This document shows, one piece after another, positions 19,619 to 29,469 of a DNA stretch of 64,000 bases; within the stretch, counting starts at the first letter, position 1; every line of letters starts with the position of its first letter. Made by a program: the position numbers and the translations under genes. The stretch comes from Nostoc sp. UHCC 0702 (GTDB taxonomy: Bacteria; Cyanobacteriota; Cyanobacteriia; Cyanobacteriales; Nostocaceae), in NCBI GenBank assembly GCA_017164015.1, contig CP071065.1:5247918-5311917 (forward strand), read 5' to 3'. Under the pieces are notes generated by a model that was not told where the DNA came from, ran no database searches, and saw only the letters and a program-made list of their open reading frames with translations.

Positions 19619-20298
19619 TCAATTACTGATACAAATCCTTGCATCCTTGCTCCCCTGCACCCCTGCACCCCTTGTCATCAGTTTTAGTGTTTTCATTATG
19701 TCATGATTTCGTAAAAAATCCGAAATTGTCAATTGATGGCACATTTCAGTCAATGTGAGAAAAATATTTACCCCCACACTTGATCTACGTAATGTTATGT
19801 AAGTAGAGACATCGGGAATAATATCCTGTAGGCGAATACTTGCCTCCTGCTCATATCCGTGGAACCATTCCTCAAAGCCATTAACAAAGTGGAGGAACCA
19901 GTCTTTACTCATTTTTTTCAGCATTCGCTCTCGTAAGTCACTGAGAGCATAACTAAGGGGTATATCGTTATTCGTCAGTTCCGCTCCATTCAAGATTTCT
20001 AGAAATCTATGATGGAAACCCTTGAGTACTTCTGGTTGTTTTCCTAAATCTGATAGATCGCATTGATCATCCCAAATAAATCATTTGCAATTTTCAGTTC
20101 TTCAAGCTGACTGTAAGGGTAAGCACCGGCGGCTAGCAAAAAAAATTTTGACTTGGAAAGACGCTGATAAGTAGATTCATTTTTCAATAAATTGAAGCGC
20201 ATTACCCATTCAAGAGCATAGTCTTCTAGAACATCAACATGCTGATTAATCTGCGATGGAAATGGACAGTATAAATTGGGCAAAACAAATTTGCTCAT
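19619..20298 (-). pseudogene. Decayed terpene synthase, N-terminal two thirds
   Basis: Two consecutive minus-strand frames (20298-20044 and 19993-19619, with homology continuing through the gap) match residues 1 to about 210 of the intact synthase at 23629-24618. A deletion of about 16 bp just before the Asp-rich motif shifts the frame; the motif itself survives as DDQCD in the second frame. Homology stops before the NSE triad, where the reading frame runs into a GGGTGCA-type repeat. Without the triad and RY pair it cannot be an active class I cyclase. It is the downstream remnant of a tandem duplication. Confidence 0.85.
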
Positions 20299-20501
20299 AA
20301 AAACTCCATTATTTACAGAGAAACAGAATCAATTTTCTTGCTACGAATTGTTACAGATACTAGTGTCACTCTCTAATCTGCCAATCCTTAGTCATGGAAT
20401 TATTGAGGATTTTAATTAAGTTTTAAAATCCTGGCGATTCCATATCTAGGCTTTAGCCAAGACAGAAGTTTACAAGAACTGAACTCTAACTAAAACTGAG
20501 G

Positions 20502-21902
20502 TTAGTGAACTACTGAGGGGATGGATGTATTTGCCGTAGTCACCGAAGACTGTTGACGCTGACGCCGCCCTGTAATTACCATTTTGGCTCCATTGCTAGG
20601 TGCAAGGGTAAGAGCTCGACGTTGAGGTTGTTCTGGTCGCGGATCAGTGAGTGCAAATTGATAATTAGACAAAATTGTTGCTAATATTAGTTTGATTTCA
20701 AACATAGCGAAAGCCTCACCAATACAGCGACGAATACCACCAAAGGGCATAAACTCATAGGGAGAAAATTGGCGTTCTAGAAAGCGCTCTGGCCGAAACT
20801 CCTGAGGTTGGGGATATAAATCCTCACGCTGATGAATCAGATACATGCAAGCAGCTACTACTGTACCTGGCTCTAACGAATGTCCTAGTATTTCAACTCT
20901 TTCTTGCACTTCTGTAGGAAAGGTGAGCATTACAGTGGAGTAAGTCCGCAAGGATTCATTGCAGACAGCGCTGAGATAAGGTAGCCGGAAAATGGTCATG
21001 GGGTCAGGGGAATCGCCGAGGCTATCCAATTCTTGGAGTAGTTTTTCTAGAACTTCAGGCTTGTGGTGAATCCAATACAATGCCCAAGACATTACCGTTG
21101 CTGTAGTGTCATATCCACCAAACATCAGAGTTTTGATTTCATCACGTAACTCTTCATCAGTCATCGGTTGTCCAGCTTCATCTGTTGCTGACATCAGCAA
21201 TGAGACAATATCGATGCGATCTTGATTCGCTTGTTGGCGGCGTTCAGCAATTTCAGCACAGAGCAATTCATCTATTCGCTGCTGTTGACGCAAAAACTTT
21301 CCCCAAGGACTCCAAGCTCCTAAATCTTGTTGGAGAAAGGGTAACAAGAGGAAACTAGATCTGAGCGGGGAGCGAAAGATATCCAACATCGACAACAGTG
21401 AATGCTTGATTTGTTGATAACGTTCTCCCTCATACAAGCCAAAGACAACCTTTAACATGACTTGTGCAGAAATCTCCTGCGTCCCATGACGAGCCAAGAA
21501 GGGTTGGTTTATTGGTAATTCACTAAAAACTTTTTCAGCAAGATCAGAAATTAGCTGACCGTAGACTCGCATCCGTTCTCCATGAAACGAGGGCATCAAC
21601 AGTTGTCGCCGCCGTTTGTGGCGATCGCCACTTAACATCACGAGTGAATAGTTCCCTAGTAAGGGTTGTAAAAATTGGTTGAGCCTACCATCGGCTGCAA
21701 ACTTACTTTTTTGGCTAGTTAAAATTTCCTGGATTGCCTGAGGATGGTTCACAAAGACCAGAGTGCCACCAAAACCAACTATCTCACCAGTGAAAATATC
21801 AGGATATTCCTGGGCTGCGCTTTCCATATATGCCACAGGGTCAGTTATCCATTGGAACTTTTGAATCAAAGAGGGGGATTTCAGACGATTGGGTAGTTGC
21901 AT
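20502..21902 (-). CDS. Cytochrome P450, CYP110-like, copy B
   Basis: A 466-aa soluble P450 with all key motifs: I-helix FGGYDTTAT near residue 258, K-helix ESLR (ExxR) near 317, PERF region, and heme loop FMPFGGIRRCIGEA with the Cys ligand near 395. It is roughly three quarters identical by eye to the P450 at 22197-23597, including the same odd C-terminal tail (GRRQRQ...TTANTSIP). CYP110 enzymes in Nostoc oxidise sesquiterpenes, fatty acids or alkanes. The gene lies between two synthase remnants, so it has lost its own functional synthase. Confidence 0.93.
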   Translation of the reverse strand: MQLPNRLKSPSLIQKFQWITDPVAYMESAAQEYPDIFTGEIVGFGGTLVFVNHPQAIQEILTSQKSKFAADGRLNQFLQPLLGNYSLVMLSGDRHKRRRQLLMPSFHGERMRVYGQLISDLAEKVFSELPINQPFLARHGTQEISAQVMLKVVFGLYEGERYQQIKHSLLSMLDIFRSPLRSSFLLLPFLQQDLGAWSPWGKFLRQQQRIDELLCAEIAERRQQANQDRIDIVSLLMSATDEAGQPMTDEELRDEIKTLMFGGYDTTATVMSWALYWIHHKPEVLEKLLQELDSLGDSPDPMTIFRLPYLSAVCNESLRTYSTVMLTFPTEVQERVEILGHSLEPGTVVAACMYLIHQREDLYPQPQEFRPERFLERQFSPYEFMPFGGIRRCIGEAFAMFEIKLILATILSNYQFALTDPRPEQPQRRALTLAPSNGAKMVITGRRQRQQSSVTTANTSIPSVVH

Positions 21903-21933
21903 GAAAATTTATCCTTGGGAAATTGCGGAAGTG

Positions 21934-22195
21934 TTACACTGTGATTGCTGAAGCCATACCAACAACTAAATCCAGCTTTTCTGTAGATTGATAGCGACCA
22001 GAGTGAGAAGACCAATCGAGATTGCCACGTATCCAGGCATGACATGCTGATATATATCTTGCAAGTTCAGCATCTACCTCTTCTCCAAAAGATGGAATAG
22101 TTGCTTCTAAATTCATCATTTTTTGTCTCCAGCATCCTCTGCCGTATATCACTAAGGGCATAAGTAAGCGGTATATTACACCAACACGATTTAGG
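21934..22195 (-). pseudogene. Terpene synthase remnant, internal deletion
   Basis: The C-terminal 60 codons match the intact synthase (from MNLEATIPSFGEE through the SGRYQSTEKLDL end, including the RY pair). Directly upstream a short piece corresponds to the intact region IPLTYAL..IRERMLK in another frame. So the N-terminal third and about 130 central residues, with both metal-binding motifs, are gone. It separates the two P450 genes and is the middle copy of the array. Confidence 0.82.
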
Positions 22196-22196
22196 G

Positions 22197-23597
22197 TTAG
22201 TGAACTACTAGGGGGATGGATGTATTTGCCGTAGTCACCAGAGAGTTTTGACGCTGACGCCGCCCTGTGATTGCTAATTTGATGCCACTGGTCGGTGCAA
22301 GGGTAACACCTCGACGTTGAGGCCGTACTGGCCGCTGCTCAACTAGTGCGAGTTCATAAGTAGATAGAATTTTTGCCAAAACTACCTTCATTTCAAAGAT
22401 GGCCATAGCTTCACCAATACAACGACGCACACCACCAAAGGGCATAAATTCATAGGGAGTAAATTGGCGTTCTAGAAAGCGCTCTGGCCGAAACTCCTTA
22501 GGCTGGGGATATAAATCCTCACGCTGATGCATAAGATAGATGGAGCCAACTGCTACCGTACCTGGCTCTAATGAATATCCTAGGATTTCAACTCTTTCTT
22601 GCACTAATGTGGGCAACGTCAACATCACAATCGGGTAAATCCGTAAGGTTTCATTACAGATAGCGGTGAGATAAGGTAGCCGAAAAATGGTCATGGGGTC
22701 AGGGGAATCACCAAGGGTATCCAATTCTTGGAGCAGTTTTTCTTTAACTTCTGGTTTGCGGTGAATCCAATATAATGCCCAAGCCATCGCTGTTGCTGCG
22801 GTTTCATATCCACCAAACATCAAGGTTTTGATTTCATCGCGCAACTCTTCATCAGTCATTGGTTGTCCGGCTTCATCTGTTGCATCCATTAGCAACGAAA
22901 GAATGTCAATGCGATCTGGATTGGGTTTTTGGCGACGTTCAACAATTTCAGCGTGGAGTAATTCATTTACTTGCTGCCGTTGGCGCACAAACCCCCCCCA
23001 AGGACTTTTAGCTCCTAAATCTTGTTGGAGAAAGGGTAACAACAAGAAGCTAGAAGTCAGCGGCGAGTCAAAAACATCTAACATCGACACCATTAACTGC
23101 ATGAGTTGTTCGCAACGTTCTCCTTGATGCAAGCCAAGGAGAACCTGTGAGATAACTTGCAGGGAAATCTCCTGTGTCGCATCACGAGCCTGGAAGGTCT
23201 GGTCTATTGGTAACTGATTAAAGACTTTTGCAGCGATATCATAAAATAGCTGACCGTAGGCTCGCATCCGGTCTCCATGAAACGAGGGCATCAACAATTG
23301 TCGCCGCCGTTTGTGGGGAGCGCCCCCTAACATGATCAGTGAATACTCTCCTAGTATGGGCTGTAAAATTTGGTTGAGCTGACCATCGGCTGCAAACTTG
23401 CTTTTTTGGCTGGTTAAAATTTGCTGCATTGCCTGAGGATGGCTCACAAATACCAGGGTGTTACCAAAACCAACTACTTCACCAGTGAAAAGGTCAGGAT
23501 ATTGCTGTGCTGAGCTTTCCATATATCCCATAGGATCAAAAATCCATTGGATCTTCTGGAGCAAAGAAGGGGTTTTAATACGATTGGGTAGTTGCAT
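22197..23597 (-). CDS. Cytochrome P450, CYP110-like, copy A
   Basis: A 466-aa P450 with I-helix FGGYETAAT, K-helix ETLR and heme loop FMPFGGVRRCIGEA (Cys near 395). No membrane anchor; electrons would come from ferredoxin in cyanobacteria. It starts 31 bp downstream of the intact sesquiterpene synthase, so the two are very probably cotranscribed and the P450 hydroxylates the synthase product. Nostoc sp. PCC 7120 has a characterised germacrene A synthase next to a CYP110 P450, a comparable pairing. The specific product here cannot be read from sequence. Confidence 0.94.
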   Translation of the reverse strand: MQLPNRIKTPSLLQKIQWIFDPMGYMESSAQQYPDLFTGEVVGFGNTLVFVSHPQAMQQILTSQKSKFAADGQLNQILQPILGEYSLIMLGGAPHKRRRQLLMPSFHGDRMRAYGQLFYDIAAKVFNQLPIDQTFQARDATQEISLQVISQVLLGLHQGERCEQLMQLMVSMLDVFDSPLTSSFLLLPFLQQDLGAKSPWGGFVRQRQQVNELLHAEIVERRQKPNPDRIDILSLLMDATDEAGQPMTDEELRDEIKTLMFGGYETAATAMAWALYWIHRKPEVKEKLLQELDTLGDSPDPMTIFRLPYLTAICNETLRIYPIVMLTLPTLVQERVEILGYSLEPGTVAVGSIYLMHQREDLYPQPKEFRPERFLERQFTPYEFMPFGGVRRCIGEAMAIFEMKVVLAKILSTYELALVEQRPVRPQRRGVTLAPTSGIKLAITGRRQRQNSLVTTANTSIPLVVH

Positions 23598-23628
23598 GAA
23601 AATTGTTCCTTGCGAAATTGCCGAAGTG

Positions 23629-24618
23629 CTAGGCTATGATTGCTGGAGCTATACCAACAGCTAAATCCAGCTTTTCTGTAGATTGATAGCGACCAGAGTG
23701 AGAATACCAATCGAGGTTGCCACGTATCCAGGTATGACATCCTGATATATATCTTGCAAGTTGAGTATCTATTTCTTCTCCAAAAGATGGAATAGTTGCT
23801 TCTAAATTCATCAGCTTTCGTACTTCTTGATCGTGCATTTGGGCAGCACGCTTAATTGCTTGTTCCAAAGGAAGGTGCTGTTGATAATGCAGTACCAATA
23901 CTAGGTTATGAACATCTCCACTTGCCATTTCTCTGTGTGCAGAAAAGATATCGTTGCACCAGGCAAGAATGTTAATTGTCATCTCTTGCAGTTTTTTAAC
24001 GATGTCGTGCTTTCGTAAAAGATCGGGAATCATAAATGGATTGAACAATTCAATCCACAAGAGGATTAAATCACCTGCCACGCTTAATCTTCGTAGCTGA
24101 GTATAGCTTTCAACGTTGGGTATAATTCCCTGAGCGCGGTTGGTTGCTTCCAAAACACATCCATCAAAAAAGTCTTCAAAGCTGCAAACGACACGATGCA
24201 ATAATTTTGCACTCCCTGTTTTCAGCATCCTCTCCCGTATATCTTTTAAGGCATAAGTAAGGGGTATATCCTCGCTCGTTAGTTCTGCTCCATTGAAGAT
24301 TTCCAAAAACCTTTTGTAATAACTCTTGAGCAATTCAGGTTTTTTTCCTAAATCTGACATGTCCCACTGGTCATCCCAAATGAACAACCAACTCAACCAG
24401 TCATTGGCAATTTTCAATTGTTCTAGTTTGCAGTCAGGGTAGGTACTTGCAGCAAGCCAAGAAAATTTTGCTTTACTGAAACGTTGATAAACTGATTCAT
24501 CGCGTAAGAGGTTGAAGCGTAGCACCCATTCAAAGGCATAATCTTCTAGAACATCAGCATACTTATTAATCTGAGGTGAAAATGGACAGTATAATTCCGG
24601 CGACGCGAATTCGTTCAT
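23629..24618 (-). CDS. Class I sesquiterpene synthase
   Basis: A 329-aa bacterial terpene cyclase. The Asp-rich motif is DDQWD near residue 81, the NSE triad NDIFSAHRE near 223, and an Arg-Tyr pair (SGRYQ) near the C-terminus, all needed to bind the Mg-diphosphate. Length and architecture fit a single-domain cyclase acting on farnesyl diphosphate. Family knowledge suggests a germacrene A or selinene-type product in Nostoc relatives; this is not proven here. It is the first gene of a synthase-P450 pair and the only intact copy of three. Confidence 0.93.
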   Translation of the reverse strand: MNEFASPELYCPFSPQINKYADVLEDYAFEWVLRFNLLRDESVYQRFSKAKFSWLAASTYPDCKLEQLKIANDWLSWLFIWDDQWDMSDLGKKPELLKSYYKRFLEIFNGAELTSEDIPLTYALKDIRERMLKTGSAKLLHRVVCSFEDFFDGCVLEATNRAQGIIPNVESYTQLRRLSVAGDLILLWIELFNPFMIPDLLRKHDIVKKLQEMTINILAWCNDIFSAHREMASGDVHNLVLVLHYQQHLPLEQAIKRAAQMHDQEVRKLMNLEATIPSFGEEIDTQLARYISGCHTWIRGNLDWYSHSGRYQSTEKLDLAVGIAPAIIA

Positions 24619-25623
24619 GACAACTCCATTATTTACATAAAAATAGAATCAATTTGATGGATGCAAATTGTTAGCAGATATTAGTATGACTTTCTCAGAT
24701 GCAATTCTTGAAAGTTTGCATTGTTGAAGATTTGAATTGATGATTAAAACCCTAGCCACACTAAATCTACGCTTGAGTAAAAACAGAAGTTTACAATCAC
24801 TGAACTCTATTTGAAGATATTTGTTTAAATCCACAAAACCCATTACCAAAGAGTAATGTAGATAAAAAAATCTCAGATTGCCGAGGATCTATACTTGTTG
24901 ATGTCCGAACTTTTATGAATGCCCCTTGGGGGAAACTCTTACTTTTTTCAACGTTTTAGCATTTTGTAATTGAGTGCTTCAAATTTCAAACAAATTAACT
25001 GTTGCACTACACCTCGTAAGGTATGAAACTCACACTTTCTGCCACTATACTCAAATAAATTTGTTATATGTGGAGTATGTTATTCAATCGCATCTAGTTA
25101 AGTTCCTATGGGTCAATTAACTTGATTACTTAATATTTAGCATTTCCATAAAATAAATATAACCGTAATTTTCTCTAACTTTAAACTTCAATTAAATTTG
25201 TTATTCAGTATTTTAAATATTAAGTGTTTTGAATAATATACATATAAAACTACGTATTTATACTAGGTAATTTTTTAGAAAAAGCTTTTGTCCGAAGCGC
25301 TAAGCGAAGCCATGCCTGAAGGGCTTGACGCAGCGATCGCCATTAGTCAAGCAATCTCAAAACTAAGCGATTACTACCCTGCGGGAAGCCGCAAGGAAAG
25401 CGGCAACGCTTCGCGAACGCGTCTACGTTACACTTGGCGATACTCGCTTTGGACATAACACAAGTGATTTACTGGACATGATATGATGCATTATCCTCCC
25501 GGTATTGGCTGTGCTTTGCTATAAACCACTCTAAGGCGATCGCCACAAACAGCCTGATGCGATGACATAGCATATTAGTTAGCAACCAAAAACCTGAATA
25601 CTGCCAGTACTCAAGAATATCGG
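24619..25623. other. Long intergenic region upstream of the terpene locus
   Basis: About 1 kb without a supported gene. The first 600 bp are AT-rich and probably hold the terpene operon promoter. About 25290-25440 contains GC-rich palindromic repeat modules (GAAGCGCTAAGCGAAGCC..., GCGGCAACGCTTCGCGAACGC) typical of Nostoc dispersed repeats. At 25471-25484 lies an isolated CTGGACATGATAT, one end of the MITE family found elsewhere in the window. Confidence 0.55.
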
Positions 25624-26388
25624 CTATCTGGGCAAGTTCAATTTTGCAGCTAGAGTATCCAAATAAGGCTGAAAAATTGCCAAATTTTCCAGTTTCTCGA
25701 ACTTTCCAGTTACAGAGCTTGGGTCAAAAGCTGTACTAATTACGTAAAGCGTTGTACCATCAAAGGCAACATAACTGATATGTTGCTCTTGTACTCCACC
25801 TTCAAGTTTGAGTCCTATAAACCCGTAGCGTATTCCCTGAAGCTTACCAACTGATGCCTGTTGCGGGGGATATGCTGAGAACACTATTTTGTTTGCGTAG
25901 CTACTTTGACGGTCTTTCGCTAAAGTAGCATAGAAGTCAGCAACCCAAGCTTTCAGTGCTTGTAATAACTGGGTTTGGTACTTGGGACTTTGGTAGTCCA
26001 CCTGAGAATTGAGTGGAATACCCGCTTGTGTAAGATTTTTTTGGAAATCTGGATTGCTTTTGACTGGGTAAAGCCCTAGTTCCACTGTACCTAAAATTTC
26101 TCCTTTTGAAGAAATACACAACAAAGGTGCATTTCCCTGACAAGCAGCAACTTGCCATCTGTTGGGGGTGGGAATCTCGCTACCTAAGATTCTCTTCCAG
26201 ATATTTTCCTCAACTGATTCGGGAGTTTTTGGAGGAGAGGTTTGAGGGGAATTACTTTGAGTCGGTGTGACTACGGGATTAGTTTTTTCCACTCTGGTGC
26301 CAGAAAAGTAGGGGAGAAAAAATTTTACTCCCAATGGCATTAAAACCAGTAAAATAGCACCAAGCAAAAGATGATAAACGCGCAACAT
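25624..26388 (-). CDS. Unknown membrane-anchored protein
   Basis: A 254-aa protein with one N-terminal hydrophobic segment (about residues 5-26), a Ser/Thr/Pro-rich linker (about 33-58), and a soluble domain probably in the periplasm. No catalytic motif recognised. The C-terminal half contains GKLQGIRYGFIGLKLEGG and YVAFDGTTLYVIST, which read as beta strands. The gene is alone between the terpene locus and the rpsU-rbp pair. Confidence 0.75.
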   Translation of the reverse strand: MLRVYHLLLGAILLVLMPLGVKFFLPYFSGTRVEKTNPVVTPTQSNSPQTSPPKTPESVEENIWKRILGSEIPTPNRWQVAACQGNAPLLCISSKGEILGTVELGLYPVKSNPDFQKNLTQAGIPLNSQVDYQSPKYQTQLLQALKAWVADFYATLAKDRQSSYANKIVFSAYPPQQASVGKLQGIRYGFIGLKLEGGVQEQHISYVAFDGTTLYVISTAFDPSSVTGKFEKLENLAIFQPYLDTLAAKLNLPR

Positions 26389-26641
26389 TTTCTAGTAAAA
26401 TTCCGAGCCAGAGCTTTTAGATAAAGGTTATCCACAATACTTTGTGAGTATAGCGGAAGATACATCTACATTGCTTTGAATTCTCAAAAGGAAACTTCAT
26501 AAATTACTCGCATTTACAAATATATTCGTAGTACCGCTGTCTTTTAACAAGAGCGTTACTACGAATATTGAGTTGATTTATGTTTACCTAATTATTTAGA
26601 GACTGTCATACAAAGTCGAAGAGGAAATTACCTTTGATGTC

Positions 26642-26836
26642 TTATCTGTAGCGAGAACGGTTTCTACGACTTTGTTTATGCCTAGCAACTGCTTTACGTT
26701 TCTCTTTTTCTAATGGCGTCTCGAAGTGACGCTTTTTCCTCATATCCTGGAAAATCCCAGCTTTAGACACTTCCCGTTTAAATCTTCGTAAAGCTGACTC
26801 AATACCTTCATTCTCCCCCAAAACTACTTGTGTCAT
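26642..26836 (-). CDS. rpsU: 30S ribosomal protein S21, copy 1
   Basis: A 64-aa basic protein with the S21 signature (GENEGIESALRRFKREVSKAG, then FETPLEKEKRKAV). The ATG at 26836 is chosen over an upstream one at 26881 because GGAGGAATGAGA precedes it and it matches the second copy at 32677, which also begins MTQVVLGENEG. It lies downstream of an RNA-binding protein gene on the same strand, the rbp-rpsU arrangement known from Anabaena where the pair is cold-regulated. A hairpin sits between the two genes. Confidence 0.95.
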   Translation of the reverse strand: MTQVVLGENEGIESALRRFKREVSKAGIFQDMRKKRHFETPLEKEKRKAVARHKQSRRNRSRYR

Positions 26837-26892
26837 TCTCATTCCTCCCCATATGGATGAATAGTTGAAGACTAGAGACAAAATAAAATATT

Positions 26893-26926
26893 CCAGCAGC
26901 GTCGAGCCTTAGGCTTTACCTGCTGG
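26893..26926 (-). terminator. Hairpin between rbp and rpsU
   Basis: CCAGCAG and CTGCTGG are 7-bp arms around a 20-bp loop that itself contains AGCCTAAGGCT. On the transcribed strand it is followed by A/T-rich sequence, so it could attenuate read-through from rbp into rpsU or act as a processing site. Confidence 0.5.
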
Positions 26927-26958
26927 AGACTCTAGATGTTAAATTATTAAATTAAATT

Positions 26959-27270
26959 TTAGTAGCGGCGACTATTATTGCGTGGATTATTATTCCCCCA
27001 GCTACCACGAGAAGAAGGACTTCTTTCTTCACGCGGCTTAGCTTTGTTAACTTTCAAATCACGCCCCATCCACTCAGCGCCATCAAGTGCTTCAATGGCA
27101 GATACTTCTTGAGCGTCTGTTTCCATTTCTACAAAGGCAAAGCCCCGAGGACGACCCGTCTCCCGATCTGTAGGTAGCTGAACGCGTGTAACTGTTCCAT
27201 ACTCTGCAAAAGCTAGCTTCAGGTCTTCTGCTGTTACCTGATAGGATAAATTACCAACATAAATTGACAT
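26959..27270 (-). CDS. RRM-domain RNA-binding protein (Rbp)
   Basis: A 103-aa protein with a single RRM: RNP2 IYVGNLSY at residues 3-10 and RNP1 RGFAFVEM near 43-50, followed by a Gly/Arg/Asn-rich tail ending RRY. This is the cyanobacterial glycine-rich Rbp family, cold-inducible in Anabaena and involved in RNA metabolism at low temperature. It precedes rpsU on the same strand. The leader upstream is long and gene-free. Confidence 0.95.
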   Translation of the reverse strand: MSIYVGNLSYQVTAEDLKLAFAEYGTVTRVQLPTDRETGRPRGFAFVEMETDAQEVSAIEALDGAEWMGRDLKVNKAKPREERSPSSRGSWGNNNPRNNSRRY

Positions 27271-27651
27271 AGAATGTCTCCGAATTCAGAGAGTGTAGAG
27301 AGTTAAATTCGGAGAGACGCTTTTAAAAATCAAAACGAATAACTCAACCGAAAATAATCCTTATATCCTAAACTATAGCATAGCCTTCGGCTATTGTCTC
27401 ACACGAAATAGCTAGCAAATATAAGACTTTTAAAGCAGGTTTTAAAATCCGCAAACAAATGGCTTATATTACCTTACTTTAGGTATTGCACTGTTAAATG
27501 CAATTTGGTAGTAGCTAGGATCGCTTCAGAGTTTTGACCTTAAAAATCAGGCTGATAGCTGAAGGATTTCTAGTATAAGGATTCTCATGAAACTCAATCA
27601 TACCATAATAGACTGCGACAAAAGCGCATTTCTACATAATTTTTCTTGTGT
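27271..27651. promoter_or_regulatory. Long leader region upstream of rbp
   Basis: About 380 bp without a gene between cysQ-like and rbp. A small hairpin TAGCCTTCGGCTA is at about 27385-27397. In Anabaena, cold-regulated rbp genes have long 5' leaders that take part in regulation; the spacing here is compatible with that. No other feature is visible. Confidence 0.35.
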
Positions 27652-28512
27652 TTAACCATGAGGCAGCTGTGATAATATTTTTTCTGCTTCTTGACACAGC
27701 AATTGGTGATGTTGTCCGTTACTAGCAAGCAAACCGCCCCATTGATTGATATCACCTGTGTTGTATTGTAACAAAGTGCCGTCAAAGTGGGTAAACTTGC
27801 CACCAGCTTCTGTCAAAATCAGTTCTGGGGCAGCTATATCCCAGTCTTTGGGGGCAGATTTGCCGGAAAGGGAAATATAAACATCCGCCTGTTGTTCGAG
27901 AATGGTGGCAATTTTGCAACCTACGCTACCAACAGCTTTTTGTTTTTTACAGGGCAAGTTTTCTAGTAAGTAATTTAACCTTTCATTGCGGTGAGAGCGA
28001 CTCACAACTATGGTTAAATCCTCAATTGGTTTACTTGAGGACAGACGTAAAGGAATAGAACCGTCACGGGTTTCGACAAATGTACCTGCTCCTTTGGTAG
28101 CATAATAAAGTTTTTCTGCTTCCGGCACTGCCACGACTGCTAAGACTGGACGTGTTTCCTTGACTAAAGCGATGTGAACTGCATATTCACCGGTTTTGTC
28201 GATAAAGTCTCGCGTGCCATCTAAAGGATCGATAATCCACACCCAGCTGGGGTTATGAGGCTGTGCGTCACTACGCGATTTATAGGTTTCTTCGCTGATG
28301 TAGCCAAAATCTTCATTACCCAAAGCTGTTTGTAGCTGATCGAGAATGTATTGACTCACAGCTACATCTGCAACGGTGACAGGCTCATTTTGTTGATATT
28401 GGACATTGAGGCTAGGGTCTTTTGCAGTCCCGTAGTAGTATGACCTGAGTATATCCGCTGCCCCCCAACTTACTTGTCGCGCGATCGCTAATATTTCTTG
28501 CAGGTCTTTCAT
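27652..28512 (-). CDS. cysQ: CysQ-like 3'(2'),5'-bisphosphate nucleotidase / inositol monophosphatase family
   Basis: A 286-aa member of the inositol-phosphatase superfamily. The metal-binding signature is clear: EE near residue 65, WIIDPLDGTRDFI near 86-98 and the C-terminal WDIAAPELILTEAGG motif. The CysQ subgroup dephosphorylates PAP in sulfur assimilation; an inositol monophosphatase activity is the alternative. The pfkB-like gene lies 43 bp upstream on the same strand, so the two are probably cotranscribed. Confidence 0.85.
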   Translation of the reverse strand: MKDLQEILAIARQVSWGAADILRSYYYGTAKDPSLNVQYQQNEPVTVADVAVSQYILDQLQTALGNEDFGYISEETYKSRSDAQPHNPSWVWIIDPLDGTRDFIDKTGEYAVHIALVKETRPVLAVVAVPEAEKLYYATKGAGTFVETRDGSIPLRLSSSKPIEDLTIVVSRSHRNERLNYLLENLPCKKQKAVGSVGCKIATILEQQADVYISLSGKSAPKDWDIAAPELILTEAGGKFTHFDGTLLQYNTGDINQWGGLLASNGQHHQLLCQEAEKILSQLPHG

Positions 28513-28555
28513 TCATTCAGCCTTGTTCTAATTTAAATGACATGGCGCGTCAATA

Positions 28556-29416
28556 CTATGATCCCATCCAACGGCGTGTGCCAAAAAATTGACAGGAATC
28601 AGCGGCAATCTTAGCGGCCTGTGCCAGTGCATCAGTAAAACTTTCCTGTAAAATATAGTTGCAGAAAGCACCGTGAAAAATATCTCCAGCCCCCAGTGTA
28701 TCAGCTGCCTGGATACTTGGTACATCAATAGCGCCAATTTGAGTGCAACTCAAGTATTCAATTGGTTTTTCGCCGTGGGTAATAGCAATGTGGGGAATGT
28801 TAAATCCACTCAGATAAGCAAAAACCTCTTGTTCTGTGTGGCAGTTGGGGGGATAAAAATTAGCAGAACAAACAGCATAATCTACAAATGGTATTACTTG
28901 CTCAAAACCAGTTTTCCAACTGCCACCATCAATAACTACTGGAATATTTTTAGATTTAGCCATTTGAGCGATCGCACACCCAACGGCCATTTGGTGTCCA
29001 TCAATTAATACAATATCAACATCCTGCAAAATATCCGGCGGGATACATGCATTACTGGCTTGAGTTTTGACAGCATTAATAGAAACCACAGCCCGTTCAC
29101 CAGTAGCTTGGGTAACAATTATAGAGGAGACAGGGGGCGCTGCACTAGTACCGGGTTCCAAGTCAGCGATCGCAACTTGATAATTAGCCAAATCGCTTTG
29201 AATTAGTTGCGTCATTGGGTGAGAACCCAACACGCCCAAGATATTGGCTTGATTACCTAAATAGCTGAAAGTCACAGCCGCATTTGTTGCTGGGCCACCT
29301 GCTGCAACAGTATGGTCAGTGGCAACAATTTTCTGATTATTTCTAGGGGCAGAATCAGCAAGATAAATTAAATCTAAGGTTAGTAAACCGACAAATAGAC
29401 CTTTGGAATTGGGCAT
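28556..29416 (-). CDS. PfkB family carbohydrate kinase
   Basis: A 286-aa ribokinase-fold sugar or nucleoside kinase. The C-terminal PfkB signature DTLGAGDIFHGAFC carries the catalytic Asp and anion hole, and the N-terminal GGPATNAAVTFSYLG motif binds substrate. The start at 29416 is preferred to 29476, because the extra N-terminus would be encoded by a GGGGCAG-type repeat. Substrate not predictable. It precedes the cysQ-like gene by 43 bp. Confidence 0.87.
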   Translation of the reverse strand: MPNSKGLFVGLLTLDLIYLADSAPRNNQKIVATDHTVAAGGPATNAAVTFSYLGNQANILGVLGSHPMTQLIQSDLANYQVAIADLEPGTSAAPPVSSIIVTQATGERAVVSINAVKTQASNACIPPDILQDVDIVLIDGHQMAVGCAIAQMAKSKNIPVVIDGGSWKTGFEQVIPFVDYAVCSANFYPPNCHTEQEVFAYLSGFNIPHIAITHGEKPIEYLSCTQIGAIDVPSIQAADTLGAGDIFHGAFCNYILQESFTDALAQAAKIAADSCQFFGTRRWMGS

Positions 29417-29469
29417 GGGGGCAGGGGGGCAGGGGTGCAGGGAGGCAGGGGGGCAGGATAAAACTACTA

